From Methylotenera sp. (GTDB lineage Bacteria > Pseudomonadota > Gammaproteobacteria > Burkholderiales > Methylophilaceae): 15,094 bases of DNA. The DNA is taken from NCBI GenBank assembly GCA_027310735.1, contig DAIDAH010000040.1, positions 1-15,094 of the forward strand, written 5' to 3'. The position numbers were made by a program, and so were the translations under genes. The notes beneath the pieces are model-generated. The model searched no databases, was not told where the DNA came from, and worked only from the letters and a program-made list of their open reading frames with translations. Of the stretch, positions 1-6,475 are shown piece by piece. Within the stretch, counting starts at the first letter, position 1; every line of letters begins with the position of its first letter.

Positions 1-12
1 ATGCTAGCATGA
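1..12 (+). CDS. rplD: 50S ribosomal protein L4, last codons only (partial)
   Basis: The first twelve bases read Met-Leu-Ala-stop (TGA at 10-12) and run directly into the start of rplW. E. coli L4 also ends in Met-Leu-Ala, and rplD precedes rplW in the S10 segment of proteobacteria, so this is very probably the 3' end of rplD. The stop overlaps the ATGATG start of the next gene, an arrangement that favours translational coupling. Only three residues are visible, so the call rests on context. Confidence 0.7.
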   Translation: MLA

Positions 13-323
13 TGACCGCTATTACTAAAACTCAAGATCGTTTATTGCAAGTAATTTTAGCTCCACAAATTACAGAAAAAGCAACTTACATTGCTGACAA
101 GTATCAGCAAATTGCTTTTAAAGTACGTACTGATGCTACTAAGCCTGAAATTAAAGCTGCTGTTGAGCTGGTGTTTAAGGTTGAAGTTGATAAAGTTGCC
201 GTGATTAATGTGGGTGGTAAAACTAAGCGCGCTGGCAAAAGTATGGGCAAGCGTAAAGACTGGAAAAAAGCTTATGTTAGCTTGAAGCCAGGCCAAGAAA
301 TTAACTTCGCAGCGGGCGAATAA
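9..323 (+). CDS. rplW: 50S ribosomal protein L23
   Basis: L23 binds 23S rRNA domain III at the exit of the peptide tunnel and is the docking site for trigger factor and SRP. The 104-residue product has the usual L23 features: a conserved LAPQITEKAT segment near residues 17-26 and a basic, glycine-rich loop around residues 69-86 (GGKTKRAGKSMGKRKDW). Two tandem ATG codons, at 9 and 12, could each start the protein. The first gives a 4-base ATGA overlap with the rplD stop and the second a 1-base overlap. The Shine-Dalgarno site would lie upstream of the window, so the choice is open. It is followed by rplB after 11 bases with a clear AAGGAGAG ribosome binding site. Confidence 0.96.
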   Translation: MMTAITKTQDRLLQVILAPQITEKATYIADKYQQIAFKVRTDATKPEIKAAVELVFKVEVDKVAVINVGGKTKRAGKSMGKRKDWKKAYVSLKPGQEINFAAGE

Positions 324-334
324 GGAGAGAAGAT

Positions 335-1168
335 ATGGCATTAGTTAAAGTCAAACCAACTTCCCCAGGTCGTCGTGGTGTACTTAAGGTGGTAACACCT
401 GACTTGTACAAAGGTAAGCCACATGCGCCGCTGTTGGAAAGTCAAAGTAAGCATGCTGGCCGTAATAATAACGGTCATATTACAACCCGTCACCAAGGTG
501 GTGGTCATAAGCAACATTATCGCTTAATCGATTTCCGTCGTAATAAAGATGGTATTCCGGCGAAAGTAGAGCATATTGAGTATGATCCAAACCGCACTGC
601 ACACATTGCTTTGTTGTGCTATGCCGATGGTGAGCGCCGTTACATTATTGCTCCACGTGGTGTTTCTGCAGGAATGCAGTTGATCAGTGGGTCTGATGCG
701 CCAATTCGTGTTGGTAATGCAATGCCGCTACGTAATGTTCCGGTAGGTAGCACAATCCATTGTATCGAATTGCAGCCTGGTAAGGGTGCTCAGTTAGCGC
801 GTTCAGCTGGTACCTCAGTTCAGTTGCTAGCGCGTGAAGGTAGCTATGCTCAATTGCGTTTGCGTTCAGGTGAAGTTCGCCGTGTGCATGTTGATTGCAA
901 AGCAACTTTAGGTGAAGTGGGTAATGAAGAGCACTCACTACGATCAATCGGTAAGGCTGGTGCGATGCGCTGGCGTGGTGTTCGTCCAACTGTTCGCGGT
1001 GTGGTGATGAACCCGGTTGATCACCCGCATGGTGGTGGTGAAGGTAAAACAGCTGCTGGTATGAATCCAGTAAGCCCATGGGGTGTTAAAACTAAGGGTT
1101 ATCGTACACGTAGTAGTAAGCGTACCGATAATATGCGCGTTAGTCGTCGTCCAAGGAATGTAAGGTAA
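335..1168 (+). CDS. rplB: 50S ribosomal protein L2
   Basis: L2 is a primary 23S rRNA-binding protein needed for subunit association and peptidyl-transferase assembly. The 277 residues match the family's full length. The N-terminal TSPGRRG segment, the GRNNNGHITTRHQGGGHK block (about residues 43-60) and the highly conserved C-terminal VMNPVDHPHGGGEGK motif (about residues 224-238) are all intact. That motif includes the histidine pair near the peptidyl-transferase centre (H230 and H232). The start at 335 follows an AAGGAGAG site at 322-329 by a short spacer. It sits between rplW and rpsS as in the canonical S10 order, with only four bases before rpsS. No anomaly is seen. Confidence 0.98.
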   Translation: MALVKVKPTSPGRRGVLKVVTPDLYKGKPHAPLLESQSKHAGRNNNGHITTRHQGGGHKQHYRLIDFRRNKDGIPAKVEHIEYDPNRTAHIALLCYADGERRYIIAPRGVSAGMQLISGSDAPIRVGNAMPLRNVPVGSTIHCIELQPGKGAQLARSAGTSVQLLAREGSYAQLRLRSGEVRRVHVDCKATLGEVGNEEHSLRSIGKAGAMRWRGVRPTVRGVVMNPVDHPHGGGEGKTAAGMNPVSPWGVKTKGYRTRSSKRTDNMRVSRRPRNVR

Positions 1169-1172
1169 TAAT

Positions 1173-1448
1173 ATGGCACGTTCACTTAAAAAAGGTCCAT
1201 TTATTGATGGTCATTTGGCGAAAAAAGTAGAAGTTGCTGCCGCTACACGCGACCGCAAACCAATTAAGACTTGGTCACGCCGCTCTACGATTTTCCCAGA
1301 TTTTATTGGTCTTACTATTGCAATTCATAATGGTAAGCAACACATTCCAGTGTTGATTTCAGAAAACATGGTAGGTCACAAGCTTGGTGAGTTTGCGTTA
1401 ACGCGTACATTCAAAGGGCATGCAGCCGACAAAAAAGCTAAGAAGTAG
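1173..1448 (+). CDS. rpsS: 30S ribosomal protein S19
   Basis: S19 lies in the head of the 30S subunit, contacts S13 and is close to the A-site tRNA and the bridge to 23S rRNA. The 91-residue product begins with the signature MARSLKKGPFID and carries the conserved TWSRRSTIFPDFIGLTIAIHNGK block (from about residue 33) and GHKLGEFALTRTF (from about residue 68). The start follows the rplB stop by four bases. The usual ribosome binding site is carried by the end of rplB (AAGG around 1163-1166), which suggests coupling. Its length and order are standard. Confidence 0.98.
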   Translation: MARSLKKGPFIDGHLAKKVEVAAATRDRKPIKTWSRRSTIFPDFIGLTIAIHNGKQHIPVLISENMVGHKLGEFALTRTFKGHAADKKAKK

Positions 1449-1454
1449 GAGCTG

Positions 1455-1787
1455 ATGATGCAAGTATCTGCAATATTAAAAGGTGTTCATCTCTCCCCTC
1501 AAAAGGCTAGATTGGTGGCAGACCTTGTTCGTGGCAAGAAAGTGGATCATGCGCTTAATATCTTGAACTTTACGCCTAAAAAAGGCGCTGAGATCATTAA
1601 GAAGGTTGTTGAGTCTGCGATTGCTAATGCTGAACATAACAATGGGGCTGATATTGATGAGTTGAAGGTTACTTCAATTTATGTTGATAAAGGCATTGTG
1701 CTTAAACGTATTCGTCCACGTGCAAAAGGTCGTGCGGGTAAGATTACTAAACCAACCTGTCACATTCATGTGACCGTCGGTAACTAA
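1455..1787 (+). CDS. rplV: 50S ribosomal protein L22
   Basis: L22 contacts all 23S rRNA domains and its beta-hairpin lines the peptide exit tunnel, where macrolide-resistance changes arise. The 110-residue product shows LSPQKARLVADLVRGK (from about residue 13) and the C-terminal hairpin and tail KRIRPRAKGRAGKITKPTCHI. The start has tandem ATG codons at 1455 and 1458. An AGGAG at 1447-1451, formed partly by the rpsS stop region, has a spacing of 3 bases to the first and 6 to the second, so 1458 may be the true start. Family N-termini begin at about this point, so the difference is one residue. Confidence 0.97.
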   Translation: MMQVSAILKGVHLSPQKARLVADLVRGKKVDHALNILNFTPKKGAEIIKKVVESAIANAEHNNGADIDELKVTSIYVDKGIVLKRIRPRAKGRAGKITKPTCHIHVTVGN

Positions 1788-1796
1788 AGGATAATC

Positions 1797-2513
1797 ATGG
1801 GTCAGAAAATTCATCCAATTGGTTTCCGTCTGAGTGTTCAGAAAAACTGGGCCTCACGTTGGTATGCCAATAGCAAAAACTTCCCGGCAATGTTGCAAGG
1901 CGACATTAAAGTGCGTGAGTTTTTAAATAAGAAACTTGCAAGTGCAGCTGTAAGCCGTATCTTGATTGAGCGTCCTGCAAAGAATGCAAAAATCACGATT
2001 TACAGTGCGCGTCCAGGTGTTGTTATCGGTAAAAAAGGTGAGGACATTGAGTCTTTGCGTGCTACTTTGCAAGGTTTAATGGGCGTTCCTGTTCATTTGA
2101 ACATTGAGGAAGTGCGTAAGCCTGAAATTGATGCAACATTGATTGCGCAATCAATTGCTCAGCAACTAGAAAAACGTGTGATGTTCCGTCGTGCTATGAA
2201 GCGTGCAATGCAAAATGCGATGCGCTTAGGTGCTCAAGGTATCAAGATCATGAGTTCAGGTCGCTTGAACGGTATCGAAATTGCTCGTACTGAATGGTAT
2301 CGTGAAGGCCGTGTGCCATTACACACATTACGTGCAGACATTGATTACGGTGTAGCCGAGGCTTCAACTACCTATGGTATTATCGGTATCAAAGTTTGGG
2401 TATTTAAAGGTGAGATATTTGCAGGTAATGCGCCGGCCGTGCAAGCGGCACCAGTTGCTGAACCTGAAAAACGAGTAAGAAAGCCGAGGGCCAAAGATGC
2501 TGCAACCGTCTAG
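1797..2513 (+). CDS. rpsC: 30S ribosomal protein S3
   Basis: S3 lies at the mRNA entry channel of the 30S subunit and, with S4 and S5, contributes to mRNA helicase activity. The 238-residue product begins MGQKIHPIGFRL. It has a type-II KH domain with the GKKG loop at residues 78-81, followed by the C-terminal domain containing IKIMSSGRLNG and EIARTEWYREGRVPLHTLRADIDY. The tail after about residue 212 is an Ala/Pro-rich, then basic extension of the kind that varies among proteobacteria. The start has AAAGGA upstream. Its last 17 bases overlap the start of rplP in a different frame and also supply that gene's GAGGG ribosome binding site. Confidence 0.98.
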   Translation: MGQKIHPIGFRLSVQKNWASRWYANSKNFPAMLQGDIKVREFLNKKLASAAVSRILIERPAKNAKITIYSARPGVVIGKKGEDIESLRATLQGLMGVPVHLNIEEVRKPEIDATLIAQSIAQQLEKRVMFRRAMKRAMQNAMRLGAQGIKIMSSGRLNGIEIARTEWYREGRVPLHTLRADIDYGVAEASTTYGIIGIKVWVFKGEIFAGNAPAVQAAPVAEPEKRVRKPRAKDAATV

Positions 2514-2913
2514 ACAAAAATACCGTAAGATGCAAAAAGGCCGTAACAAGGGCATAGCGACTACGGGTAATAAAGTAAGTTTTGGTGATTTTGGTTTGAA
2601 AGCTGTAGGCCGTGGCCGTTTAACAGCTCGTCAAATTGAAGCTGCGCGTCGTGTTATGACTCGTCACATTAAACGTGGTGGTCGTGTATGGATTCGTATT
2701 TTCCCAGATCAGCCAATTTCTAAAAAACCAGCTGAAGTGCGTATGGGTAACGGTAAAGGTAGTACAGAGTTTTACGTTGCTCAAATTCAGCCAGGTAAAA
2801 TGTTGTACGAAATGGATGGGGTAAGCGAAGAGCTTGCACGTGAAGCGTTCCGTTTGGCTGCTGCTAAGTTGCCAATTGAAACAACATTCATGACCCGCCA
2901 AATTGGCAGTTAA
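2497..2913 (+). CDS. rplP: 50S ribosomal protein L16
   Basis: L16 organises the A-site region of the peptidyl-transferase centre and supports tRNA accommodation. The 138-residue product has the characteristic N-terminus MLQPSRQKYRK, which fixes the start at 2497 even though this lies inside rpsC. A GAGGG at 2486-2490 sits six bases upstream. Conserved features include a GGRVWIRIFPDQP-type segment (about residues 60-73) and the RMGNGKGS loop (about residues 81-88). The 17-base overlap with rpsC implies that the two genes are translated in a coupled way. The length agrees with the family. Confidence 0.97.
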   Translation: MLQPSRQKYRKMQKGRNKGIATTGNKVSFGDFGLKAVGRGRLTARQIEAARRVMTRHIKRGGRVWIRIFPDQPISKKPAEVRMGNGKGSTEFYVAQIQPGKMLYEMDGVSEELAREAFRLAAAKLPIETTFMTRQIGS

Positions 2914-2930
2914 GGGTAAGGAAGCTAAAT

Positions 2931-3125
2931 ATGAAAGCAACCGATTTAAGAGCAAAAAGCGTTGAAGAGCTTAATGCAGAATTGATTGAACTGCGCCGTG
3001 CGCAATTTTCTCTTCGCATGCAAGTAGCTACTCAGCAGTTATCTAAAGTAGATCAGCTAGGTAAAGTACGCAAAGATGTAGCGCGTGTTAAGCTTGTGTT
3101 AGCTGAGAAAGCGAAACAGGCATAA
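2931..3125 (+). CDS. rpmC: 50S ribosomal protein L29
   Basis: L29 is a small helical-hairpin protein next to L23 at the tunnel exit. The 64-residue product shows the typical start MKATDLRAKSVEELNAELIE and the core LRRAQFSLRMQVATQQL, and ends in a basic alanine-rich helix. A GTAAGGAAG sequence lies upstream at 2916-2924. It is two bases away from rpsQ, which is the normal order rplP-rpmC-rpsQ. Nothing is unusual. Confidence 0.97.
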   Translation: MKATDLRAKSVEELNAELIELRRAQFSLRMQVATQQLSKVDQLGKVRKDVARVKLVLAEKAKQA

Positions 3126-3127
3126 TT

Positions 3128-3373
3128 ATGACCGAAACTACAAAAGTTGTACGTACCCTTTCAGGTCGCGTAGTCAGTGATAAGATGGATAAAACTGTAA
3201 CAGTTTTAGTTGAGCGTAAAGTGAAGCATCCATTGATTGGTAAAGTTGTTCGCCAATCTAAGAAATTTCATGCGCATGATGAAACTAACAGTTGTAAAGA
3301 AGGTGATTTAGTGACTATCGTTGAAAGCCGTCCGCTTTCAAAAACTAAATCCTGGGTTGTTAAAACAGCTTAG
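3128..3373 (+). CDS. rpsQ: 30S ribosomal protein S17
   Basis: S17 is an OB-fold primary binder of 16S rRNA helix 11. The 81-residue product contains the family segments LSGRVVSDKMDKTVTVLVER (about residues 10-29) and HPLIGKVVRQSKKFHAHDE (about 34-52), followed by GDLVTIVESRPLSKTKSW. The start is two bases after the rpmC stop, so coupling is likely. It is the last gene of the S10 segment here, with an intrinsic terminator beginning 12 bases after its stop codon. Confidence 0.97.
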   Translation: MTETTKVVRTLSGRVVSDKMDKTVTVLVERKVKHPLIGKVVRQSKKFHAHDETNSCKEGDLVTIVESRPLSKTKSWVVKTA

Positions 3374-3384
3374 TAATAATTAAG

Positions 3385-3426
3385 TTAATGCAATTACTAG
3401 CAATAGTAATTGCATTAATTTTTTTT
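3385..3426 (+). terminator. Intrinsic terminator after rpsQ (S10/spc boundary)
   Basis: A perfect 14-bp inverted repeat (TTAATGCAATTACT at 3385-3398, AGTAATTGCATTAA at 3405-3418) with a 6-base loop is followed at once by eight T residues (3419-3426). This is the standard shape of a Rho-independent terminator, though the stem is AT-rich. It implies that at least part of the S10-segment transcripts stop here. The right arm overlaps the -35 of the candidate downstream promoter. Confidence 0.8.
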
Positions 3427-3438
3427 GCAGTATATAAT
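3410..3438 (+). promoter_or_regulatory. Candidate sigma-70 promoter for the spc segment
   Basis: TTGCAT (3410-3415) and a perfect TATAAT (3433-3438) are separated by 17 bases, with transcription expected to begin near 3445. The -10 is consensus and the -35 matches consensus at three of six positions. The eight-T run of the terminator lies in the spacer. The position directly upstream of rplN agrees with a separate spc operon promoter. Confidence 0.65.
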
Positions 3439-3444
3439 GTTTGG

Positions 3445-3577
3445 CTATTTAGGCGAGCCATATAGCTCTCGCCCCAATACTGACCGGGTCTATCGGCCGT
3501 GTTAATTCTATTTTTATTTTACTTAGAATTGAAAATGGCTGGTGTTGGTTTAACGGATTAAGTTGGAGATTACTCTC
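3445..3577 (+). promoter_or_regulatory. Structured 5' leader of the spc segment
   Basis: About 130 bases separate the predicted transcription start from rplN. They contain a GC-rich stem (GGCGAGC at 3452-3458 with GCTCTCGCC at 3465-3473, one two-base bulge). A competing weaker stem (TGGCT 3442-3446 with AGCCA 3456-3460) is possible. A distal 7-bp stem (AATTCTA 3504-3510 with TAGAATT 3524-3530) lies before the GGAG at 3565-3568. The layout could support autogenous control or attenuation, but no known regulator motif is recognised. Confidence 0.4.
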
Positions 3578-3946
3578 ATGATTCAAATGCAATCAAGGCT
3601 AGAAGTTGCCGATAACACTGGTGCGCGCTCTGTGCAATGCATCAAGGTGTTGGGTGGTTCTAAGCGTCGTTACGCCGGTATAGGCGACATTATCAAGGTG
3701 AGCATTAAAGATGCTGCGCCTCGTGGTCGTGTTAAAAAAGGCGAAGTTTACAGTGCGGTTGTTGTTCGTACGGCTAAAGGTGTGCGTCGTCCAGACGGTT
3801 CTTTGGTTAAGTTCGATGGCAATGCTGCAGTCCTGTTGAATAATAAGCTAGAACCGATTGGTACCCGTATTTTCGGGCCAGTTACTCGTGAATTACGTTC
3901 AGAAAAATTCATGAAAATCGTTTCATTAGCGCCAGAAGTGTTGTAG
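3578..3946 (+). CDS. rplN: 50S ribosomal protein L14
   Basis: L14 lies at the subunit interface and forms bridges to 16S rRNA. I place the start at the ATG at 3578, giving 122 residues beginning MIQMQSRLEVADNTGA, which is the family N-terminus. GGAG at 3565-3568 lies nine bases upstream. A TTG at 3563 would add five residues but would overlap the ribosome binding site. Conserved blocks include GARSVQCIKVLGGSKRRYA (about residues 15-33) and the C-terminal ELRSEKFMKIVSLAPEVL. It is the first gene of the spc segment, downstream of the candidate promoter. Confidence 0.97.
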   Translation: MIQMQSRLEVADNTGARSVQCIKVLGGSKRRYAGIGDIIKVSIKDAAPRGRVKKGEVYSAVVVRTAKGVRRPDGSLVKFDGNAAVLLNNKLEPIGTRIFGPVTRELRSEKFMKIVSLAPEVL

Positions 3947-3954
3947 GAGCTCAC

Positions 3955-4272
3955 ATGAATAAAATTCGCAAGGGTGATCAGGTCATTCTTAATACAGGTA
4001 AGGACAAAGGTAAGCAAGGTGTTGTGTTAAGCATTCTTGATTCAGGTCATGTTGTTGTGGAAGGTCTTAACTTGGTTAAGAAGCACGCAAAAGCAAACCC
4101 GATGAAAGGTATTGCTGGCGGCATCATTGCTAAAGAAATGCCGCTAGACATTTCTAACGTTGCTTTATTTAACAGTGCGACACAAAAAGGTGATCGCGTA
4201 GGCTTCAAAACATTGGATGATGGTCGCAAAGTTCGCGTATTCAAGTCTAATGGTGAAGCTGTGGACGCATAG
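3955..4272 (+). CDS. rplX: 50S ribosomal protein L24
   Basis: L24 is an assembly-initiating protein that binds the 5' end of 23S rRNA. The 105-residue product opens with a KOW motif (IRKGDQVILNTGKDKGKQGVV, about residues 3-23). It continues with VEGLNLVKKHAK and the beta-rich segment that ends in GFKTLDDGRKVRVFKSNGE. An AGGAG overlapping the rplN stop lies upstream, and the gene is eight bases from rplN and eight from rplE. Its length and order are normal. Confidence 0.97.
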   Translation: MNKIRKGDQVILNTGKDKGKQGVVLSILDSGHVVVEGLNLVKKHAKANPMKGIAGGIIAKEMPLDISNVALFNSATQKGDRVGFKTLDDGRKVRVFKSNGEAVDA

Positions 4273-4280
4273 GAAGAGTT

Positions 4281-4820
4281 ATGGCGCGCTTAAAAGATTT
4301 TTATAAAGACTCAGTCGTTAAGACTATGACTGAGCAATTTGGTTACACTTCAGTAATGCAAGTGCCACGTATCGATAAGATCACGCTTAATATGGGTGTT
4401 GGCGAGGCGGTTGCAGATAAAAAGGTAATGGAACACGCTGTTGGCGATATGGAAAAAATTGCTGGTCAAAAAGCAATTGTTACTAAAGCTAAAAAATCAG
4501 TGGCTGCATTTAAAATCCGTGATGATTATCCTGTAGGTTGTAAAGTAACTTTGCGTCGCGAACGTATGTATGAGTTCTTAGATCGTTTGGTTACTGTTGC
4601 TATTCCACGTATTCGTGACTTCCGCGGTATTTCTGCGAAATCATTTGATGGCCGTGGTAATTACAACATGGGTGTTAAAGAGCAAATCATTTTCCCTGAA
4701 ATTGAATACGATAAAATCGATGCAATTCGCGGGATGAATATCACTATTACAACTACTGCGAAAACGGATGAAGAAGCAAAAGCTTTGCTTGCTGCGTTTA
4801 GTTTTCCTTTTAGAGGTTAA
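4281..4820 (+). CDS. rplE: 50S ribosomal protein L5
   Basis: L5 binds 5S rRNA and contacts the P-site tRNA and the 30S head. The 179-residue product shows the family sequence throughout: N-terminal ARLKDFYKDSVVKTM, the KITLNMGVGEAV block (about residues 33-44), FRGISAKSFDGRGNYNMGVKEQIIFPEI (about 114-141) and DAIRGMNITITTTAKTDEEA. A GGAAGAG lies before the start. In E. coli the S8 repressor binds around the start of this gene in the spc mRNA. I cannot confirm by eye that the same RNA element is present here. Confidence 0.98.
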   Translation: MARLKDFYKDSVVKTMTEQFGYTSVMQVPRIDKITLNMGVGEAVADKKVMEHAVGDMEKIAGQKAIVTKAKKSVAAFKIRDDYPVGCKVTLRRERMYEFLDRLVTVAIPRIRDFRGISAKSFDGRGNYNMGVKEQIIFPEIEYDKIDAIRGMNITITTTAKTDEEAKALLAAFSFPFRG

Positions 4821-4823
4821 GTC

Positions 4824-5129
4824 ATGGCTAAAACCTGTATGACAGAACGCGAAATCAAACGTCGCGCAACTGTAAGTAAATTCGCTGTAAAGCGTGCTGC
4901 ACTAGAGGCGGCAATGAATGATGTTACTGCTACGGCAGAGAGTCGCTTAGAGGCGCGGATGAAATTCCAAGCGCTACCACGCAACTCAAGCCCGGTTCGT
5001 CTTCGTAATCGTTGTGCTTTAACTGGTCGCCCACGTGGTGTGTTTAGTAAATTCGGTATTGGGCGTAGTAAATTACGCGATTTAATGATGAGTGGCCAAG
5101 TGCCAGGCGTCACTAAAGCCAGCTGGTAA
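4824..5129 (+). CDS. rpsN: 30S ribosomal protein S14 (zinc-free long form)
   Basis: S14 sits in the 30S head near S3 and S19. The 101-residue product is the long form without a CXXC zinc ribbon. Its cysteines (C5, C64) are isolated, whereas the short zinc form has paired CXXC motifs. Conserved sequence includes LPRNSSPVRLRNRCALTGRPRG (about residues 52-73) and the C-terminal SKLRDLMMSGQVPGVTKASW. The start lies three bases after the rplE stop, with a weak AGAGG upstream inside rplE. A zinc-independent S14 together with zinc-binding S4 and L36 in the same cluster is worth noting. Confidence 0.97.
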   Translation: MAKTCMTEREIKRRATVSKFAVKRAALEAAMNDVTATAESRLEARMKFQALPRNSSPVRLRNRCALTGRPRGVFSKFGIGRSKLRDLMMSGQVPGVTKASW

Positions 5130-5144
5130 TAAGAGGATATAGCT

Positions 5145-5540
5145 ATGAGTATGAGTGATCCGATTGCCGACATGTTGACGCGTATTCGCAATGCGCAAAT
5201 GGTCAACAAAGCGGTTGTTGCCATGCCTTCATCAAATGTTAAGACTGCTATTGCTAGCGTACTTAAAGAAGAAGGTTATGTAGAAGATTTTGCAGTGCAG
5301 ACTGAAGGTGGCAAGGCTACCCTAACAATTAGTTTGAAATACTATGCTGGTCGCCCAGTTATTGAGCGTATACAGCGTGTAAGTAAGCCAGGTTTGCGTG
5401 TGTATAAAGGATCTCAAGAGATCCCAAAAGTAATGAATGGTCTTGGTGTGACAATTATGTCTACATCTAAGGGTGTAATGACAGATCGTAAAGCTCAAGC
5501 TGCCGGTATCGGTGGTGAAGTGCTCTGCGTAGTGGCTTAA
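5145..5540 (+). CDS. rpsH: 30S ribosomal protein S8
   Basis: S8 is a primary binder of 16S rRNA helix 21 and, in E. coli, the repressor of the spc operon. The 131-residue product starts MSMSDPIADMLTRIRNAQ and has the C-terminal GLGVTIMSTSKGVMTDRKAQAAGIGGEVLC signature. Two in-frame ATGs, at 5145 and 5151, are possible. GAGGA at 5133-5137 is seven bases from the first and thirteen from the second, so 5145 is preferred. Many homologues begin at the second methionine, and the protein differs by only two residues. Confidence 0.97.
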   Translation: MSMSDPIADMLTRIRNAQMVNKAVVAMPSSNVKTAIASVLKEEGYVEDFAVQTEGGKATLTISLKYYAGRPVIERIQRVSKPGLRVYKGSQEIPKVMNGLGVTIMSTSKGVMTDRKAQAAGIGGEVLCVVA

Positions 5541-5550
5541 GGAGAAGCAA

Positions 5551-6084
5551 ATGTCACGTGTTGCTAAAAATCCAGTAGCTATTCCAGAAAAAGTTGAGGT
5601 TGTATTGAGTGCTAACTCAATCGATGTTAGCGGTCCTTTAGGTAAGTTGTCTCATCCATTAACTGCTGCTGTTGTTCTTAAGCGCGAAGGTGATGCGATT
5701 ACATTTACAGCAGCGAGTGATGCTCAGCACTCTCGCGCTATGTCGGGTACGTTGCGCTCATTGGTTGCCAATATGGTGCACGGTGTCTCGCAAGGTTTTT
5801 CACGTAAATTGACGCTTGTTGGTGTTGGTTATAAGGCTGCTGCACAAGGTGCTGTATTGAATTTAGAGTTAGGTTATTCACATCCAATTAACCACAAAAT
5901 GCCGGCAGGCGTTACTGTGGCTACTGCGACACCAACAGAAATTATTCTGACCGGTGCTGATAAGCAGGTGGTTGGTCAGGTTGCAGCGCAGATTCGTGCG
6001 TATCGTGCTCCGGAGCCTTATAAGGGCAAGGGTGTACGTTACTCTGATGAAGTTGGTGTGATTAAAGAAACCAAGAAGAAATAA
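5551..6084 (+). CDS. rplF: 50S ribosomal protein L6
   Basis: L6 binds 23S rRNA near the sarcin-ricin loop and the GTPase centre. The 177-residue product has the usual two similar alpha/beta domains: SRVAKNPVAIPEKVEV at the start, GVGYKAAAQGAVLNLELGYSHPI in the second domain, and a C-terminal RAPEPYKGKGVRYSDEVG motif followed by a lysine-rich end. An AAGGAG site partly overlapping the rpsH stop lies before the start. Nothing is unusual, apart from the odd start signal of the gene that follows. Confidence 0.98.
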   Translation: MSRVAKNPVAIPEKVEVVLSANSIDVSGPLGKLSHPLTAAVVLKREGDAITFTAASDAQHSRAMSGTLRSLVANMVHGVSQGFSRKLTLVGVGYKAAAQGAVLNLELGYSHPINHKMPAGVTVATATPTEIILTGADKQVVGQVAAQIRAYRAPEPYKGKGVRYSDEVGVIKETKKK

Positions 6085-6094
6085 GGCTTAAGAA

Positions 6095-6448
6095 CTGAAC
6101 AACGTAAATAATCGCTTGCGTCGCGCACGTAAAACCCGTGCCAAAATTGCTGAGCTAAAAGTTACTCGTCTTAGTGTGCATCGTACTAATACGCACATTT
6201 ATGCGCAAATTATTGCTGAATCTGGCGATAAAGTAATTGCTAGTGCTTCAACAGTAGAAGCTGACGTTCGTAAGAATCTGAAAAATGGTGGCAATGTTGA
6301 AGCCGCAACTGTAATTGGTAAGTTAATTGCAGAAAAGGCGATTAAAGCTGGTGTTACAACCGTAGCTTTTGATCGCTCAGGTTATAAATATCATGGTCGT
6401 ATTAAAGCGTTGGCAGATGCCGCTCGCGAAAACGGCTTGTCCTTCTAA
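6095..6448 (+). CDS. rplR: 50S ribosomal protein L18, probable CTG start
   Basis: L18 binds 5S rRNA and recruits it to the large subunit. The frame is closed upstream by TAA at 6089-6091 and contains no ATG or GTG before the conserved RLRRARKTRAK block. Starting at CTG 6095 gives 117 residues, the same as E. coli L18, with an N-terminus (Met)NNVNNRLRRARK that aligns without gaps to the usual family start. AAGG at 6083-6086 lies eight bases upstream. The alternative TTG at 6116 would remove seven residues and leave the ribosome binding site about 29 bases away. The rest is typical: VHRTNTHIYAQII, FDRSGYKYHGRIKALADAARENGL at the end. The identity is certain. The CTG start is inference from alignment and spacing. 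Confidence 0.93.
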   Translation: MNNVNNRLRRARKTRAKIAELKVTRLSVHRTNTHIYAQIIAESGDKVIASASTVEADVRKNLKNGGNVEAATVIGKLIAEKAIKAGVTTVAFDRSGYKYHGRIKALADAARENGLSF

Positions 6449-6475
6449 TTGGTCTGATTGCTAAAGAGGTTAATG

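Noticed and set aside
684..1079. A 131-codon minus-strand open frame inside rplB
   Set aside because: It lies antisense to a fully conserved L2 gene. Its histidine-rich, low-complexity product looks like the shadow of glycine/valine codons, and it lacks a recognisable domain.
3563..3577. TTG 3563 as the start of rplN
   Set aside because: It would overlap the GGAG binding site and add five residues not found in L14. ATG 3578 gives the family N-terminus.
4817..5224. A 135-codon minus-strand open frame across rpsN and rpsH
   Set aside because: It is antisense to two conserved genes and spans their junction, with no recognisable product. It is a shadow frame.
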